A stretch of DNA of 64,000 nt from Dorea_A amylophila. Its GTDB lineage: Bacteria > Bacillota > Clostridia > Lachnospirales > Lachnospiraceae. Shown here piece after piece: positions 8,256 through 16,456 of the stretch. A program made the position numbers and the translations under genes. The notes beneath the pieces were generated by a model. The model made no database searches, was not told the origin of the DNA, and saw only the letters and a list, made by a program, of their open reading frames with translations. The DNA lies in NCBI RefSeq assembly GCF_025567265.1, contig NZ_JAOQJW010000002.1:62001-126000 (forward strand). The letters run 5' to 3'. The stretch's first letter is position 1. Every line of letters starts with the position of its first letter.

Positions 8256-8284
8256 GAAGAAAAGCCCGTAAGGGCTTTTTTTCT
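8256..8284 (+). terminator. Rho-independent terminator after the EF-G-like gene
   Basis: AAAGCCC-GTAA-GGGCTTT hairpin followed by a T-run (TTTTTTTCTT), 24 bases after the stop codon. Confidence 0.9.
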
Positions 8285-8295
8285 TGAAACAAAGA

Positions 8296-8304
8296 TGCTA
8301 TAAT
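8296..8304 (+). promoter_or_regulatory. Extended -10 promoter candidate for trkA-trkH
   Basis: TGCTATAAT is an extended -10 element (TGn plus TATAAT at 8299-8304), about 70 bases before trkA and directly after the preceding terminator. No good -35 is found at 17 bp because that position falls in the terminator T-run. Confidence 0.5.
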
Positions 8305-8372
8305 CTCTTGTATTAAAATACCGGTATCTTGATGACAAAAAAGATATGCGTGGATAATTGTGAGGTCAGGGA

Positions 8373-9728
8373 ATGAAAATTGTGATTATTGGGGATGGAA
8401 AAGTTGGTCATAAATTGACAACCCAGCTGTCCGAAGAAAATTATGATGTGGTTTTGATTGATCAAAATGAGGGGAAATTAAAAGAAGCAGTGAATGAACT
8501 TGATATTTTCTGTATTACAGGAAATGGAGCAGATGTAGAGGTGCAGAGACAGGCGGATGTACCGCATGCGGATCTTGTGATTGCCTGTGCATCCACAGAT
8601 GAACTTAACATGTTGAGCTGTCTGCTGGCTAAGCGATTAGGTGCCAGACATACGATCGCACGTGTAAGAAATCCAATCTATTACCGACAGATCGATCTGT
8701 TGAAAGAGGATCTTCATCTGAGTATGGCGGTTAATCCGGAACGTGCGGCGGCAAATGAGATATCCAGAGTACTGCTTTTCCCGGAGACAAGTAAAGTAGA
8801 GACATTCATGAAGGGACGTGTAGAACTGGTAGAATTTGTCGTAAGGGAGAACAGTGCACTTGCAGGGCTTTCTCTTGCGGAAGTATACCGGAAGTTCCAG
8901 ATTAAAATCCTGGTATGTGCAGTAAAAAGAGGAAAAGAGATCTATATTCCGGATGGAAATTTTGTTCTGGAAAAAGGAGATAAGATGCATATCGTTGCCG
9001 CGCATCAGAATCTGAAGTCATTTTTCAGGGCACTGGGTCATCGAAATGCAAAAGTAAAAAAAGTATTGATCTGTGGAGGTGGACATGTATGCTTTTATCT
9101 GGCAATGCAGTTGCTGCAGGTCGGCATGCAGGTAAAGATCATAGAACAGAATATAAAGAGATGTGAAGAACTTTGTGAGCTTCTTCCAAAAGCAACGATT
9201 ATTAACGGAGATGCTGCGGATCATGAACTTCTTGTAGAAGAAGGGATCAATGAAGCAGATGCATTGATCGCATTGACCGGAATGGATGAAGAGAATATTA
9301 TCATGGCATTGTTTGCAAAGCTGCAGGGTGTTAATAAAATTGTGGCAAAAGTAAATGAAGATTCCCGTGCACAGATGGTAGAGGGACTGGGAATTGACTC
9401 TATTGTGTCAGCAAAAAGTGCGACCGCAGATGCGATCATGAGTTATGTAAGAGCAAGAAATGAATCTGCAAGTAATGCAAACGTAGAATCCCTGTATCAG
9501 CTTTTGGGTGGTAAAGTAGAAGCACTTGAGTTCATTGTGAAATGTGAATGCAGTTTTACGAATGTACCGCTCCGTGAATTGCGGACAAAGAAAAATAATC
9601 TGATTGCCTGTATTGGAAGAAAAAGACGGATTATTATCCCGAATGGTGAAGATCACCTGGAAGTCGGGGACAGCGTAGTAGTTGTTACAATGGATCATGT
9701 GGATAAGTTCAGCGATATCCTGGAATAA
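8373..9728 (+). CDS. trkA: Trk system potassium transporter peripheral protein TrkA
   Basis: Cytoplasmic gating subunit of Trk/Ktr potassium uptake. The protein is 451 residues with the duplicated layout of TrkA: an RCK/TrkA-N Rossmann domain (GDGKVG near residue 7), a TrkA-C domain ending near residue 218, a second Rossmann domain starting at KKVLICGGGHVCFYLAMQL (about 228), and a second TrkA-C. In the second Rossmann domain the third glycine of GxGxxG is Cys (GGGHVC), so nucleotide binding may rest mainly on the first domain. The start ATG at 8373 follows GTGAGGTCAGGG. trkH, the membrane subunit, begins 30 bases downstream. Confidence 0.95.
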   Translation: MKIVIIGDGKVGHKLTTQLSEENYDVVLIDQNEGKLKEAVNELDIFCITGNGADVEVQRQADVPHADLVIACASTDELNMLSCLLAKRLGARHTIARVRNPIYYRQIDLLKEDLHLSMAVNPERAAANEISRVLLFPETSKVETFMKGRVELVEFVVRENSALAGLSLAEVYRKFQIKILVCAVKRGKEIYIPDGNFVLEKGDKMHIVAAHQNLKSFFRALGHRNAKVKKVLICGGGHVCFYLAMQLLQVGMQVKIIEQNIKRCEELCELLPKATIINGDAADHELLVEEGINEADALIALTGMDEENIIMALFAKLQGVNKIVAKVNEDSRAQMVEGLGIDSIVSAKSATADAIMSYVRARNESASNANVESLYQLLGGKVEALEFIVKCECSFTNVPLRELRTKKNNLIACIGRKRRIIIPNGEDHLEVGDSVVVVTMDHVDKFSDILE

Positions 9729-9758
9729 TATACAGAATAAGGAGACGGACAAAAAGTT

Positions 9759-11204
9759 ATGGATACAAAAATAGTAAGATATATTTTGTGTAGAATGCTT
9801 GGAGTAGAGGCGGCTCTTTTGCTTGTACCTGTTCTTGTTGCAGTTATATATCAGGAAAAATGTGGAATTGTCTTTCTGATACCAATTGTTATATTATGCC
9901 TGCTGTTTTGGGTGGTCGGAAGAAAAAGACCGGAACATGGCCAGATTTACGGAAAGGAAGGGATGGTGATCGTTGCTCTGGCATGGATTTTGTGGTCTTT
10001 ATTCGGAGCAATGCCATTCACCCTTTCCGGATATATACCTAGTTATGTAGATGCATTTTTTGAAACAGTTTCAGGCTTTACAACAACCGGATCAAGTATT
10101 ATCCCGGATGTGGAAGTATTGCCCCACTGCCTGTTGTTCTGGCGGAGCTTTACCCACTGGATCGGAGGTATGGGAGTACTGGTTTTTGTGCTTGTCGTGA
10201 CATCTCTGGACAGAAAGAATTCCATGCATCTGATGCGTGCGGAAGTGCCGGGACCTGAGAAAGATAAGTTAGTACCGAAAGCAATGTCTACCGCAAGGAT
10301 TTTATATGGAATGTATCTGACCCTTACTGTGATAGAAATGGTATTTCTCGTCATCGGAGGAATGAATCTGTTTGACAGTATGATATTTTCGTTTGGATCT
10401 GCCGGAACCGGTGGATTTTCAAACTATGCGGACAGTGTGGCACATTTTAACAGTGCGTATATCGATGGTGTGATCACCGTTTTCTGCGCATTATTTGGAG
10501 TCAATTTTGCATTGTTCTATTTTATGATATTGGGTGATTTTAAATCTATCCTGAAAAACGAAGAGCTCAGGACATACATTTTGCTGATTGCAGGTGCTAC
10601 GGCAGCGATCATGCTCAATATCCATTCGTTATATCCGACGATTGGAAAATCTTTCCGCTATGCGGTTTTTCAGGTGGTTACGGTTATAACAACAACCGGA
10701 TATTCGACGGCTGATTTTGCACAATGGCCGATGTTTTCCAAAGCGGTGCTTATGATGCTGACGGTAATAGGAGCCTGTGCATCTTCCACCGGCGGTGGAA
10801 TCAAGGTGTCACGTCTGCTGGTCGGAATCAAGTGTGTAAAGAGAGAGATTGTGCAGCTGGCTCATCCGAAGTCTGTGGGTATTATACGCATTGGCGGGAA
10901 AAAGGTAAGTTCAGATGTGCTGCGCACGATTTATATTTATTTTATTGCATATGTAGGTATTCTGATCGGATCAGTTGTGCTGGTTTCTCTGGACAATTTT
11001 GATTTTGAGACAACGTTCAGTGCAGTACTTACTACACTTGGAAATGTCGGACCGGGTATGGCGCAGGTCGGACCGATGGGAAATTTTGCAGGGTTTTCAC
11101 CGCTCTCAAAATTAATATTATGCTTTGACATGCTGGCGGGACGTTTGGAGATATTCCCGTTCCTGGTACTGTTTACAGCACCGGCGTGGCGCAGAAAATT
11201 CTAG
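9759..11204 (+). CDS. trkH: Trk system potassium transporter membrane protein TrkH
   Basis: Potassium-translocating membrane subunit that pairs with TrkA. The protein is 481 residues and very hydrophobic. The four pore-loop repeats of the TrkH/KtrB superfamily are all visible: SGFTTTGSS (about residue 105), GSAGTGGFSNY (about 219), VITTTGYSTAD (about 310) and TTLGNVGPGM (about 428). The start ATG at 9759 follows AAGGAGAC. Downstream are two hairpins ending the trkA-trkH transcript. Confidence 0.96.
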   Translation: MDTKIVRYILCRMLGVEAALLLVPVLVAVIYQEKCGIVFLIPIVILCLLFWVVGRKRPEHGQIYGKEGMVIVALAWILWSLFGAMPFTLSGYIPSYVDAFFETVSGFTTTGSSIIPDVEVLPHCLLFWRSFTHWIGGMGVLVFVLVVTSLDRKNSMHLMRAEVPGPEKDKLVPKAMSTARILYGMYLTLTVIEMVFLVIGGMNLFDSMIFSFGSAGTGGFSNYADSVAHFNSAYIDGVITVFCALFGVNFALFYFMILGDFKSILKNEELRTYILLIAGATAAIMLNIHSLYPTIGKSFRYAVFQVVTVITTTGYSTADFAQWPMFSKAVLMMLTVIGACASSTGGGIKVSRLLVGIKCVKREIVQLAHPKSVGIIRIGGKKVSSDVLRTIYIYFIAYVGILIGSVVLVSLDNFDFETTFSAVLTTLGNVGPGMAQVGPMGNFAGFSPLSKLILCFDMLAGRLEIFPFLVLFTAPAWRRKF

Positions 11205-11209
11205 AATAA

Positions 11210-11240
11210 CAGGCGGCTTTTTTAGTGCCGTCTGATTTTC
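11210..11240 (+). terminator. Terminator-like hairpin after trkH
   Basis: CAGGCGGC (11210-11217) pairs with GCCGTCTG (11227-11234), with one G-T pair, followed by ATTTTCT. A weak terminator, backed by a second hairpin 20 bases on. Confidence 0.6.
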
Positions 11241-11260
11241 TATATATAAAAGGAGGCAGG

Positions 11261-11286
11261 AAAAGCCGTAAATGGCAGGCTTTTTT
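11261..11286 (+). terminator. Second terminator-like hairpin before the next gene
   Basis: AAAAGCC (11261-11267) and GGCTTTT (11278-11284) form a stem followed by T residues, 20 bases before the start codon at 11305. With the previous hairpin it separates trkH from the membrane protein gene, or attenuates read-through. Confidence 0.6.
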
Positions 11287-11304
11287 GCATGAGAGGAGAG
11301 AAGT

Positions 11305-12960
11305 ATGAAAGGTAAAACCAAAATGATGATCGCAGCCATTGTTGTGATCATGGCTGGAATCTATTACTATGCCGCAATTCCGGCTATCAATATTCATTCA
11401 TCAGAGACATGGTTTTTCATCATGATCTTTTTGGTGATACTGGCAGTTTTGTACCTGGGAAGAAAGAAAATGAACAGGTACGAGATCAAAGAAAATAAAG
11501 TAGTAAAAGTTTTTCTTGGAGTAGTGGTGGTTCTTGGAGCGGTATACCTGCTTGGAACACTGCTGTCTTCACCGGTTGTAAATGCAAAGAAATACCAGAA
11601 ACTTATGACGGTCAAAGAAGGGGAATTTGCAAAAGATGTAGAGGAACTGTCATTTGACAAGATCCCGCTTCTGGATAAAGATACGGCAGCACTTCTCGGT
11701 GACCGTAAGATGGGCAGTATGGTAGATATGGTATCCCAGTTTGAGGCAGATGACATCTACAGTCAGATTAACTATAAGGGGAATCCGGTACGTGTTACTC
11801 CGTTAAAATACGCAAATCTGATCAAATGGTTTACGAATCAGGGGGAAGGAATTCCGTCGTATATCCGGATCAATATGGCAAATCAGTCTACGGAGCTTGT
11901 AAAACTGAAACAGGGTATGAAATATACAACAAGTGATCATTTTAACCGTAATATTTACCGCCATCTGCGTTTTGCACATCCGACATACATTTACGGTGAA
12001 TTAAGTTTTGAAATTGATGAAAATGGTGATCCGTACTGGATCGCTCCGGTAAAGAAATTTAACATCGGATTATTCGGTGGTGAGACGGTTGGAAAAGTTG
12101 TTATATGTAATGCAGTGACAGGAAAGACGAAGACCTATGATGTCGGAAATGTACCACAGTGGGTAGACCGTGTATATTCCGCAGACCTGCTGGTGAATCT
12201 GTTCGATTATTACGGAACATTGAAACATGGCTTCTTTAACAGTGTACTGAGTCAGAAAGACTGTCTGGAGACAACAGATGGTTATAACTATCTGGCATTA
12301 AATGATGATGTATGGATGTATACCGGAGTTACATCTGTTAACGGAGATCAGTCGAATGTTGGATTTGTTCTGGCAAATCAACGCACAATGGAGACAAAAT
12401 ACTACAAAGTAGAAGGTGCGACAGAATCTTCAGCCATGTCATCGGCAGAAGGACAGGTACAGAACCTGAAATATCAGGCAACATTCCCACTCTTATTGAA
12501 TATTGCCGGTGAGCCGACCTATTTTGTCGCATTAAAAGACGATGCCGGTCTGGTGAAGAAATATGCAATGGTTAATGTCCAGAAGTATCAGATCGTTGCA
12601 ATTGGTGACAGTGTCAGTCAGTGTCAGGAGAATTATAATGAATTACTGTTGAAAAATGGTGTGAAAGAACAGGAAAAGGATACGCGGAAGGAAGAAGAGG
12701 TATCCGGAAAGATCACGAAGATTGCGCAGGCTGTTCTGAATGGAAATTCTCATTATTATCTGATGTTGGAGAATTCTGACGCGATCTATGATGTATCAGT
12801 AGCAGATATCATAGATGTGATCCGATGTGAACTGGGAGAACAGGTGACGGTAACGTATAAAGAGGATAAGGATGTCAATACAGTGACAAAGTTAAATACC
12901 GGTAAAGATGCAAAAGAAAAAACAGATTCTGATAAAGAAGAGGCAGATGCACAGGAATAA
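11305..12960 (+). CDS. Membrane protein of unknown function with large C-terminal domain
   Basis: I do not recognise this 551-residue protein. Three hydrophobic segments lie near the N-terminus (about residues 7-26, 35-51 and 68-88), followed by a soluble region of about 460 residues rich in aromatic and polar residues, and a charged Lys/Glu/Asp tail in the last 25 residues. The soluble part has features of a two-module, probably beta-rich, extracytoplasmic domain (HPTYIYGELSFEIDENGDPY; SVNGDQSNVGFVLANQRTME), with a small OB-like segment near the end (VSGKITKIAQAVLNGNSHYYLML). The start ATG at 11305 is preceded by GAGAGGAGAG. Codon use looks like that of its neighbours. It follows trkA-trkH after two weak terminators, so co-regulation is possible but not shown. 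Confidence 0.75.
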   Translation: MKGKTKMMIAAIVVIMAGIYYYAAIPAINIHSSETWFFIMIFLVILAVLYLGRKKMNRYEIKENKVVKVFLGVVVVLGAVYLLGTLLSSPVVNAKKYQKLMTVKEGEFAKDVEELSFDKIPLLDKDTAALLGDRKMGSMVDMVSQFEADDIYSQINYKGNPVRVTPLKYANLIKWFTNQGEGIPSYIRINMANQSTELVKLKQGMKYTTSDHFNRNIYRHLRFAHPTYIYGELSFEIDENGDPYWIAPVKKFNIGLFGGETVGKVVICNAVTGKTKTYDVGNVPQWVDRVYSADLLVNLFDYYGTLKHGFFNSVLSQKDCLETTDGYNYLALNDDVWMYTGVTSVNGDQSNVGFVLANQRTMETKYYKVEGATESSAMSSAEGQVQNLKYQATFPLLLNIAGEPTYFVALKDDAGLVKKYAMVNVQKYQIVAIGDSVSQCQENYNELLLKNGVKEQEKDTRKEEEVSGKITKIAQAVLNGNSHYYLMLENSDAIYDVSVADIIDVIRCELGEQVTVTYKEDKDVNTVTKLNTGKDAKEKTDSDKEEADAQE

Positions 12961-13007
12961 TAGCTGGTGATACATTTTACCGAAAAGATATAAGGAATGA
13001 GAGAGTC

Positions 13008-13943
13008 ATGGAGATTAGTATACTTCTTGCGGAACAGATCATAGCTATGTTTCTGACAATGGCGGTTGGATTCGGAGTGGTCAGAGCCGGACTTTTTAAG
13101 ACGGAAGACAGCCGGATCATTTCAAATATGGTTGTGTATATCTGCAATCCATGTGTAGTCGTACATGCATTTCAGATTGAACTGACGGACGACAAGATAA
13201 AAGGGCTTATGATCGCGGTTGGGATGTCGGTAATTGTGCATGTGATCCTGATCGTGGGTTCGGAATTATTATCATATATAATTCATTTTAACAGCATAGA
13301 GAAGGCATCCATTATTTATACAAATGCAGGATATCTGGTGATTCCGCTGGTATCGGCGGTACTGGGCGAGGAATGGGTGTTTTATACGACGGCATTTATT
13401 CTGGTGCAGACGATATTGATGTGGACACACGGCGTAAATCTGATCGGGCAGGAGAAGAACCTGAATATCCGTAAGATTCTGTGTAATCCGAATGTAATCG
13501 CAATGATAATAGGAATTGCACTTTTTGCGCTGGAGATCCGTCTTCCGGCAGTGATCGACAGCTGTGTCAGCGGGTTTGGCGATATGATCAGTCCGGCTAG
13601 CATGATGGTGATCGGAATGGTGATCGGTGATGTAGATCTAAGGTGGGTGTTCCGGCAGAAGCGTCCGTATCTGATCTGTATGATTCGGCTGATCCTGTTC
13701 CCGTTAATTGCGGCAATTGTTTTTGCGGGACTGGAGCGGACCGGGTTACATCCGGATGCGGAGTATATTCTGATGATCGTACTGATCGCAACTGCAGCCC
13801 CGGCAGCAGCAATGGTCACACAGCTTGCACAGATTTATGAAAAAGATTCTAGATACGCCAGTGTGATCAATGTAATGTCAGTAATATGCTGTATCATTAC
13901 GATGCCTTTGATGGTCCTGATTTATGAGATGTTGATTGGATAA
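13008..13943 (+). CDS. AEC-family (auxin efflux carrier-like) transporter
   Basis: Membrane transporter of 311 residues with about ten hydrophobic segments in two five-helix halves, the AEC/Mem_trans fold related to bile-acid/sodium symporters. Typical residues include CNPCVVVHAFQIEL (about 47-60), ICNPNVIA in the middle and ATAAPAAAMVTQLAQIY in the C-terminal half. Bacterial members export or import carboxylates such as malate; the substrate cannot be assigned here. The start ATG at 13008 is preceded by GAATGAGAG, a modest ribosome site. It ends at a shared terminator with the convergent capA-like gene. Confidence 0.88.
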   Translation: MEISILLAEQIIAMFLTMAVGFGVVRAGLFKTEDSRIISNMVVYICNPCVVVHAFQIELTDDKIKGLMIAVGMSVIVHVILIVGSELLSYIIHFNSIEKASIIYTNAGYLVIPLVSAVLGEEWVFYTTAFILVQTILMWTHGVNLIGQEKNLNIRKILCNPNVIAMIIGIALFALEIRLPAVIDSCVSGFGDMISPASMMVIGMVIGDVDLRWVFRQKRPYLICMIRLILFPLIAAIVFAGLERTGLHPDAEYILMIVLIATAAPAAAMVTQLAQIYEKDSRYASVINVMSVICCIITMPLMVLIYEMLIG

Positions 13944-13965
13944 TAAAAAATAAAATAAGACAGAA

Positions 13966-14012
13966 AAAAAGCTTCGCAAGTATGTGCAATGCATATTCCT
14001 GCGAAGCTTTTT
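13966..14012. terminator. Bidirectional terminator between AEC transporter and capA-like gene
   Basis: AAAAAGCTTCGCA (13966-13978) and TGCGAAGCTTTTT (14000-14012) form a 13-bp stem with A-run and T-run on opposite sides, so it serves both converging genes. Confidence 0.9.
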
Positions 14013-14040
14013 ATATCGATAATCTGTCGATATTATAATC

Positions 14041-15308
14041 TTATAATCCTTCACTATACTGCGAGATCTTGTCCAGTACACGCTGCTTTGCGTCTCCGGT
14101 AAGAGGAACAGGGCAGTAGTCGTTATAGCCACTGGAAGAAGAGATAGAACAAGGGATAATGTTTAATTTACTGCTTTTCGTTAATTTTCCTTTTTTATTA
14201 AAAGTAAATGTCTGCTGCACGATCATGCTGTCCGTATCACTTGGTGTTGAATTGCCGCCAAAACAGAAATTACCAAGACTATAGCAGATGTATTTTCCAT
14301 TATATTCTTCAATACCTTCAAGTACATGTGGGTGGTGCCCGATCACAAGATCCGCACCTTTATCGACAGCAAGATGTGCGAGAGCCTTCTGGTTTTCATC
14401 CGGTGTATACTGCTTTTCGATTCCCCAGTGGAAATTCACGATGATGACCTGTGCACCGGCTTTTTTCAGGGCTTTGATATTTTGCTTCACCTGAGATGCA
14501 CGTTTTTGATGGTCTGCAAGTTCATAGATTCCGGTGACACCGACTTTTATACCTTTTATCTTTAAAATCTTGATACGGTTATAACCGAAGGAAGCAATTC
14601 CGGCATCCTCCAGTGCGGAAATCGTGTCGGTATAACTCTTCTCGCCATAATCATGACTGTGGTTGTTGGCGAGATTGGCTGCTTCAATAGAACTTCCGGA
14701 AAGGATGGAAGCATATTCGGCAGGAGCTTTAAAAGCAAAGGTTTTTGCCTCACGGGCTGTCTCGTCAGTGAGGGTTCCTTCCATATTAACAATGGAAGGT
14801 CGTCTTTTTTAAAAATGGATCTGACATGCTGGAAGAAATAATCAGCACCATGTGATTCATAGTACGCATTCAGGCTGGCAGAATAGTTGAAACTTTCATC
14901 GGTTCCAAGCGTACAGTCTCCGGTTGAGCTGATGATAAGAGAAAGCTTGTCCGTATTGTTCTTTCCCTTTTTACTGAGTGTTACCGTTTTTAATTCTACG
15001 GTGTCTTTTTCAGAAGACTTTTTTTCGGAAGACTTCTTTTTTTGAGTGTTCTTTTTTGAAGATTTCTTTTTTTTGCTGCTTTTTTTTGCAGTCGTTTTTT
15101 TGTTTTTTGGGGAACCGGCAGTTTTGTCTGCTGAGGTTGTGACAGTAGGACCGGTGAATTTGTTTACAACAGCATGGACTGCGGCCCGGATCAGGAATAG
15201 GAATCCGATCAGGATCAGTATCATGGCAATAATCAGCAGGATACGCTGAATCTGTCTCTTGCGCCTTCTGCGTGCCCTTTTCTTTTTTGCATCTTTAATT
15301 CCGCTCAT
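14041..15308 (-). pseudogene. CapA-family (PGA_cap) metallophosphatase-like protein, interrupted by a frameshift
   Basis: Two overlapping frames together make one CapA protein, involved by family in poly-gamma-glutamate or cell-surface polymer metabolism. The first frame (from the ATG at 15308) gives a basic N-terminus, one membrane segment (about 24-46), a Lys/Ser-rich linker and the start of the domain (ISSTGDCTLGTD). The second continues it: NMEGTLTD, NLANNHSHDYG, VIIVNFHWGIE, IGHHPHVLEG, YSLGNFCFGG. The switch falls near 14796: the minus strand reads GACGACCTTCCATTG, and one extra T would restore DDLSIVNMEGT. Either the gene is broken or a T was lost in sequencing; the rest shows no decay. 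With the base restored, the protein would be about 420 residues. Confidence 0.82.
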
Positions 15309-15382
15309 ACGTTTTCTCTCCTGTACATGGCAGGATTGTCAGACCTGCCTTTTTGTTTTTTATATCTTATTGTGACATAAAA

Positions 15383-15411
15383 CGACAGTCCATTTGTAAA
15401 ATGGACTGTCG
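15383..15411 (-). terminator. Terminator after the small P-loop ATPase gene
   Basis: CGACAGTCCATTT (15383-15395) and its complement (15399-15411) form a 13-bp stem with a 3-base loop. On the minus strand it is followed by TTTTATG, just downstream of the gene ending at 15437. Confidence 0.8.
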
Positions 15412-15436
15412 GATCATTCTGTCTCAATAAGAAAGA

Positions 15437-15859
15437 TTAGTTCAGATATTTGCATCCTTCTGTATTTACGTCAGCAAGTTCCTCTTTGTTTGCACTGATG
15501 CTGACATAGAATTCAACTTCACATTCTTTGGAAACCTGTTTCAGGCGGTCAATAAATGCCGGAATATTATCCAGTGAGATATCAGCGTGTTTTAAGATAC
15601 CATCGATAAATACATACTCGATATCGTGATTAGAACTGTACATACCATATAAAAATCCGATATATTCGTCAATGTTTGTGATTGCCGGGAAATCATCCAT
15701 ACAAATTGTGCGGATATCAAATGTTACACTTGCTGTATCGCGGTGTGTTTTTTTGATAAATACAACATTTCCATTGCATTTTTTCGCAGCCTCATTGGCC
15801 TGCTCGATCATCTGCTGTGTTTTTCCTGTTCCTTTCGGACCTGCTAATAAATAAACCAT
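15437..15859 (-). CDS. Small P-loop ATP-binding protein of unknown function
   Basis: The protein is 140 residues with Walker A GPKGTGKT near the N-terminus (YLLAGPKGTGKTQQMI) and a Walker B-like hydrophobic strand ending in Asp, IEYVFIDG, near residue 85. There is little room for more than a minimal RecA-like core. Similar short proteins occur in Clostridia and are often named ATP-binding or PilT-like without functional proof. The ATG at 15859 is chosen since GGAGAG lies 7 bases upstream; the longer frame begins with GTG inside that site. It has its own promoter and a short inverted repeat in its leader, and a terminator follows. Confidence 0.75.
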   Translation of the reverse strand: MVYLLAGPKGTGKTQQMIEQANEAAKKCNGNVVFIKKTHRDTASVTFDIRTICMDDFPAITNIDEYIGFLYGMYSSNHDIEYVFIDGILKHADISLDNIPAFIDRLKQVSKECEVEFYVSISANKEELADVNTEGCKYLN

Positions 15860-15888
15860 GGTAAACACTCTCCTTTATGTATCATATT

Positions 15889-15906
15889 TACTGATCTGTA
15901 TCAGTA
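15889..15906. promoter_or_regulatory. Inverted repeat in the leader of the small ATPase gene
   Basis: TACTGAT-CTGT-ATCAGTA, 7-bp arms, lies between the -10 box (15923-15928) and the start codon of the minus-strand ATPase gene. It could be an operator or a small RNA hairpin; no known consensus matches. Confidence 0.4.
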
Positions 15907-15922
15907 GTAATTACTTATCCTT

Positions 15923-15951
15923 ATTATACACTAAGAAACTGGTGAGAACAA
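15923..15951 (-). promoter_or_regulatory. Sigma-A-type promoter for the small ATPase gene
   Basis: On the minus strand TTGTTC (15951-15946), a 17-bp spacer, and a perfect TATAAT (15928-15923), about 65 bases from the start codon. Confidence 0.7.
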
Positions 15952-16082
15952 CTAAAAAAATGAATTTTCTGACAATTTTTTTGGCTAAAATGTTAACTTT
16001 GCGACAGGAAAATAATTGAAAGCATGTGATGAAAAATATGAGGAATCTGCGAGGTATTTCTGTACTTTCTTGAAGACAGGTC

Positions 16083-16111
16083 TTGACTTATTTTAACATT
16101 CTTCATATAAT
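16083..16111 (+). promoter_or_regulatory. Sigma-A-type promoter for the T-box leader and leuS
   Basis: TTGACT (16083-16088), a 17-bp spacer and TATAAT (16106-16111): a strong consensus promoter. The expected transcript start near 16118 gives a leader of about 340 bases before leuS. Confidence 0.85.
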
Positions 16112-16117
16112 AATGAA

Positions 16118-16390
16118 GAATATTGAAAAGACGCAGAAGAGGAGTATTAAGGGTCCGGTGTCTGATAAGAGAACTGTCGGTTGGTGCGAGACAGCAGACG
16201 AAGACTCCCAACTCACCTCAGAGTCCTTTTGCTGAACGGATTTACTGAAGATCACATAGGCAGAAGCGGGTGCTTCCCGTTATAGAAGAAAAATGAGTGC
16301 ATCTGGCAGGTAATGTCGGGTGAAGAAGAGTGGTACCACGGAATATAAGCCTTTTTCGTCTCTTATAATGAGATGAACAGGCTTTTTTAT
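16118..16390 (+). ncRNA. T-box riboswitch upstream of leuS
   Basis: The conserved T-box sequence AGAGTGGTACCACGG is at 16327-16341; its UGG pairs with the CCA end of uncharged tRNA. It is followed by a terminator (AAGCCT 16347-16352 and CGTCTC 16357-16362 pairing with GAGATG 16370-16375 and AGGCTT 16379-16384, then a T-run) that competes with the antiterminator. An AGTA motif at 16143-16146 fits the Stem I specifier bulge. Two CTC (Leu) triplets, at 16212-16214 and 16217-16219, lie where the specifier is expected on the 3' side of Stem I; which is read is not settled by eye. Uncharged leucyl-tRNA would allow transcription into leuS. Confidence 0.93.
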
Positions 16391-16456
16391 TTTTATTATA
16401 GGATGTGTATTCTTGTAATAAAATCAGTTACCATATAAAAACAGGAGGACAAAAAA

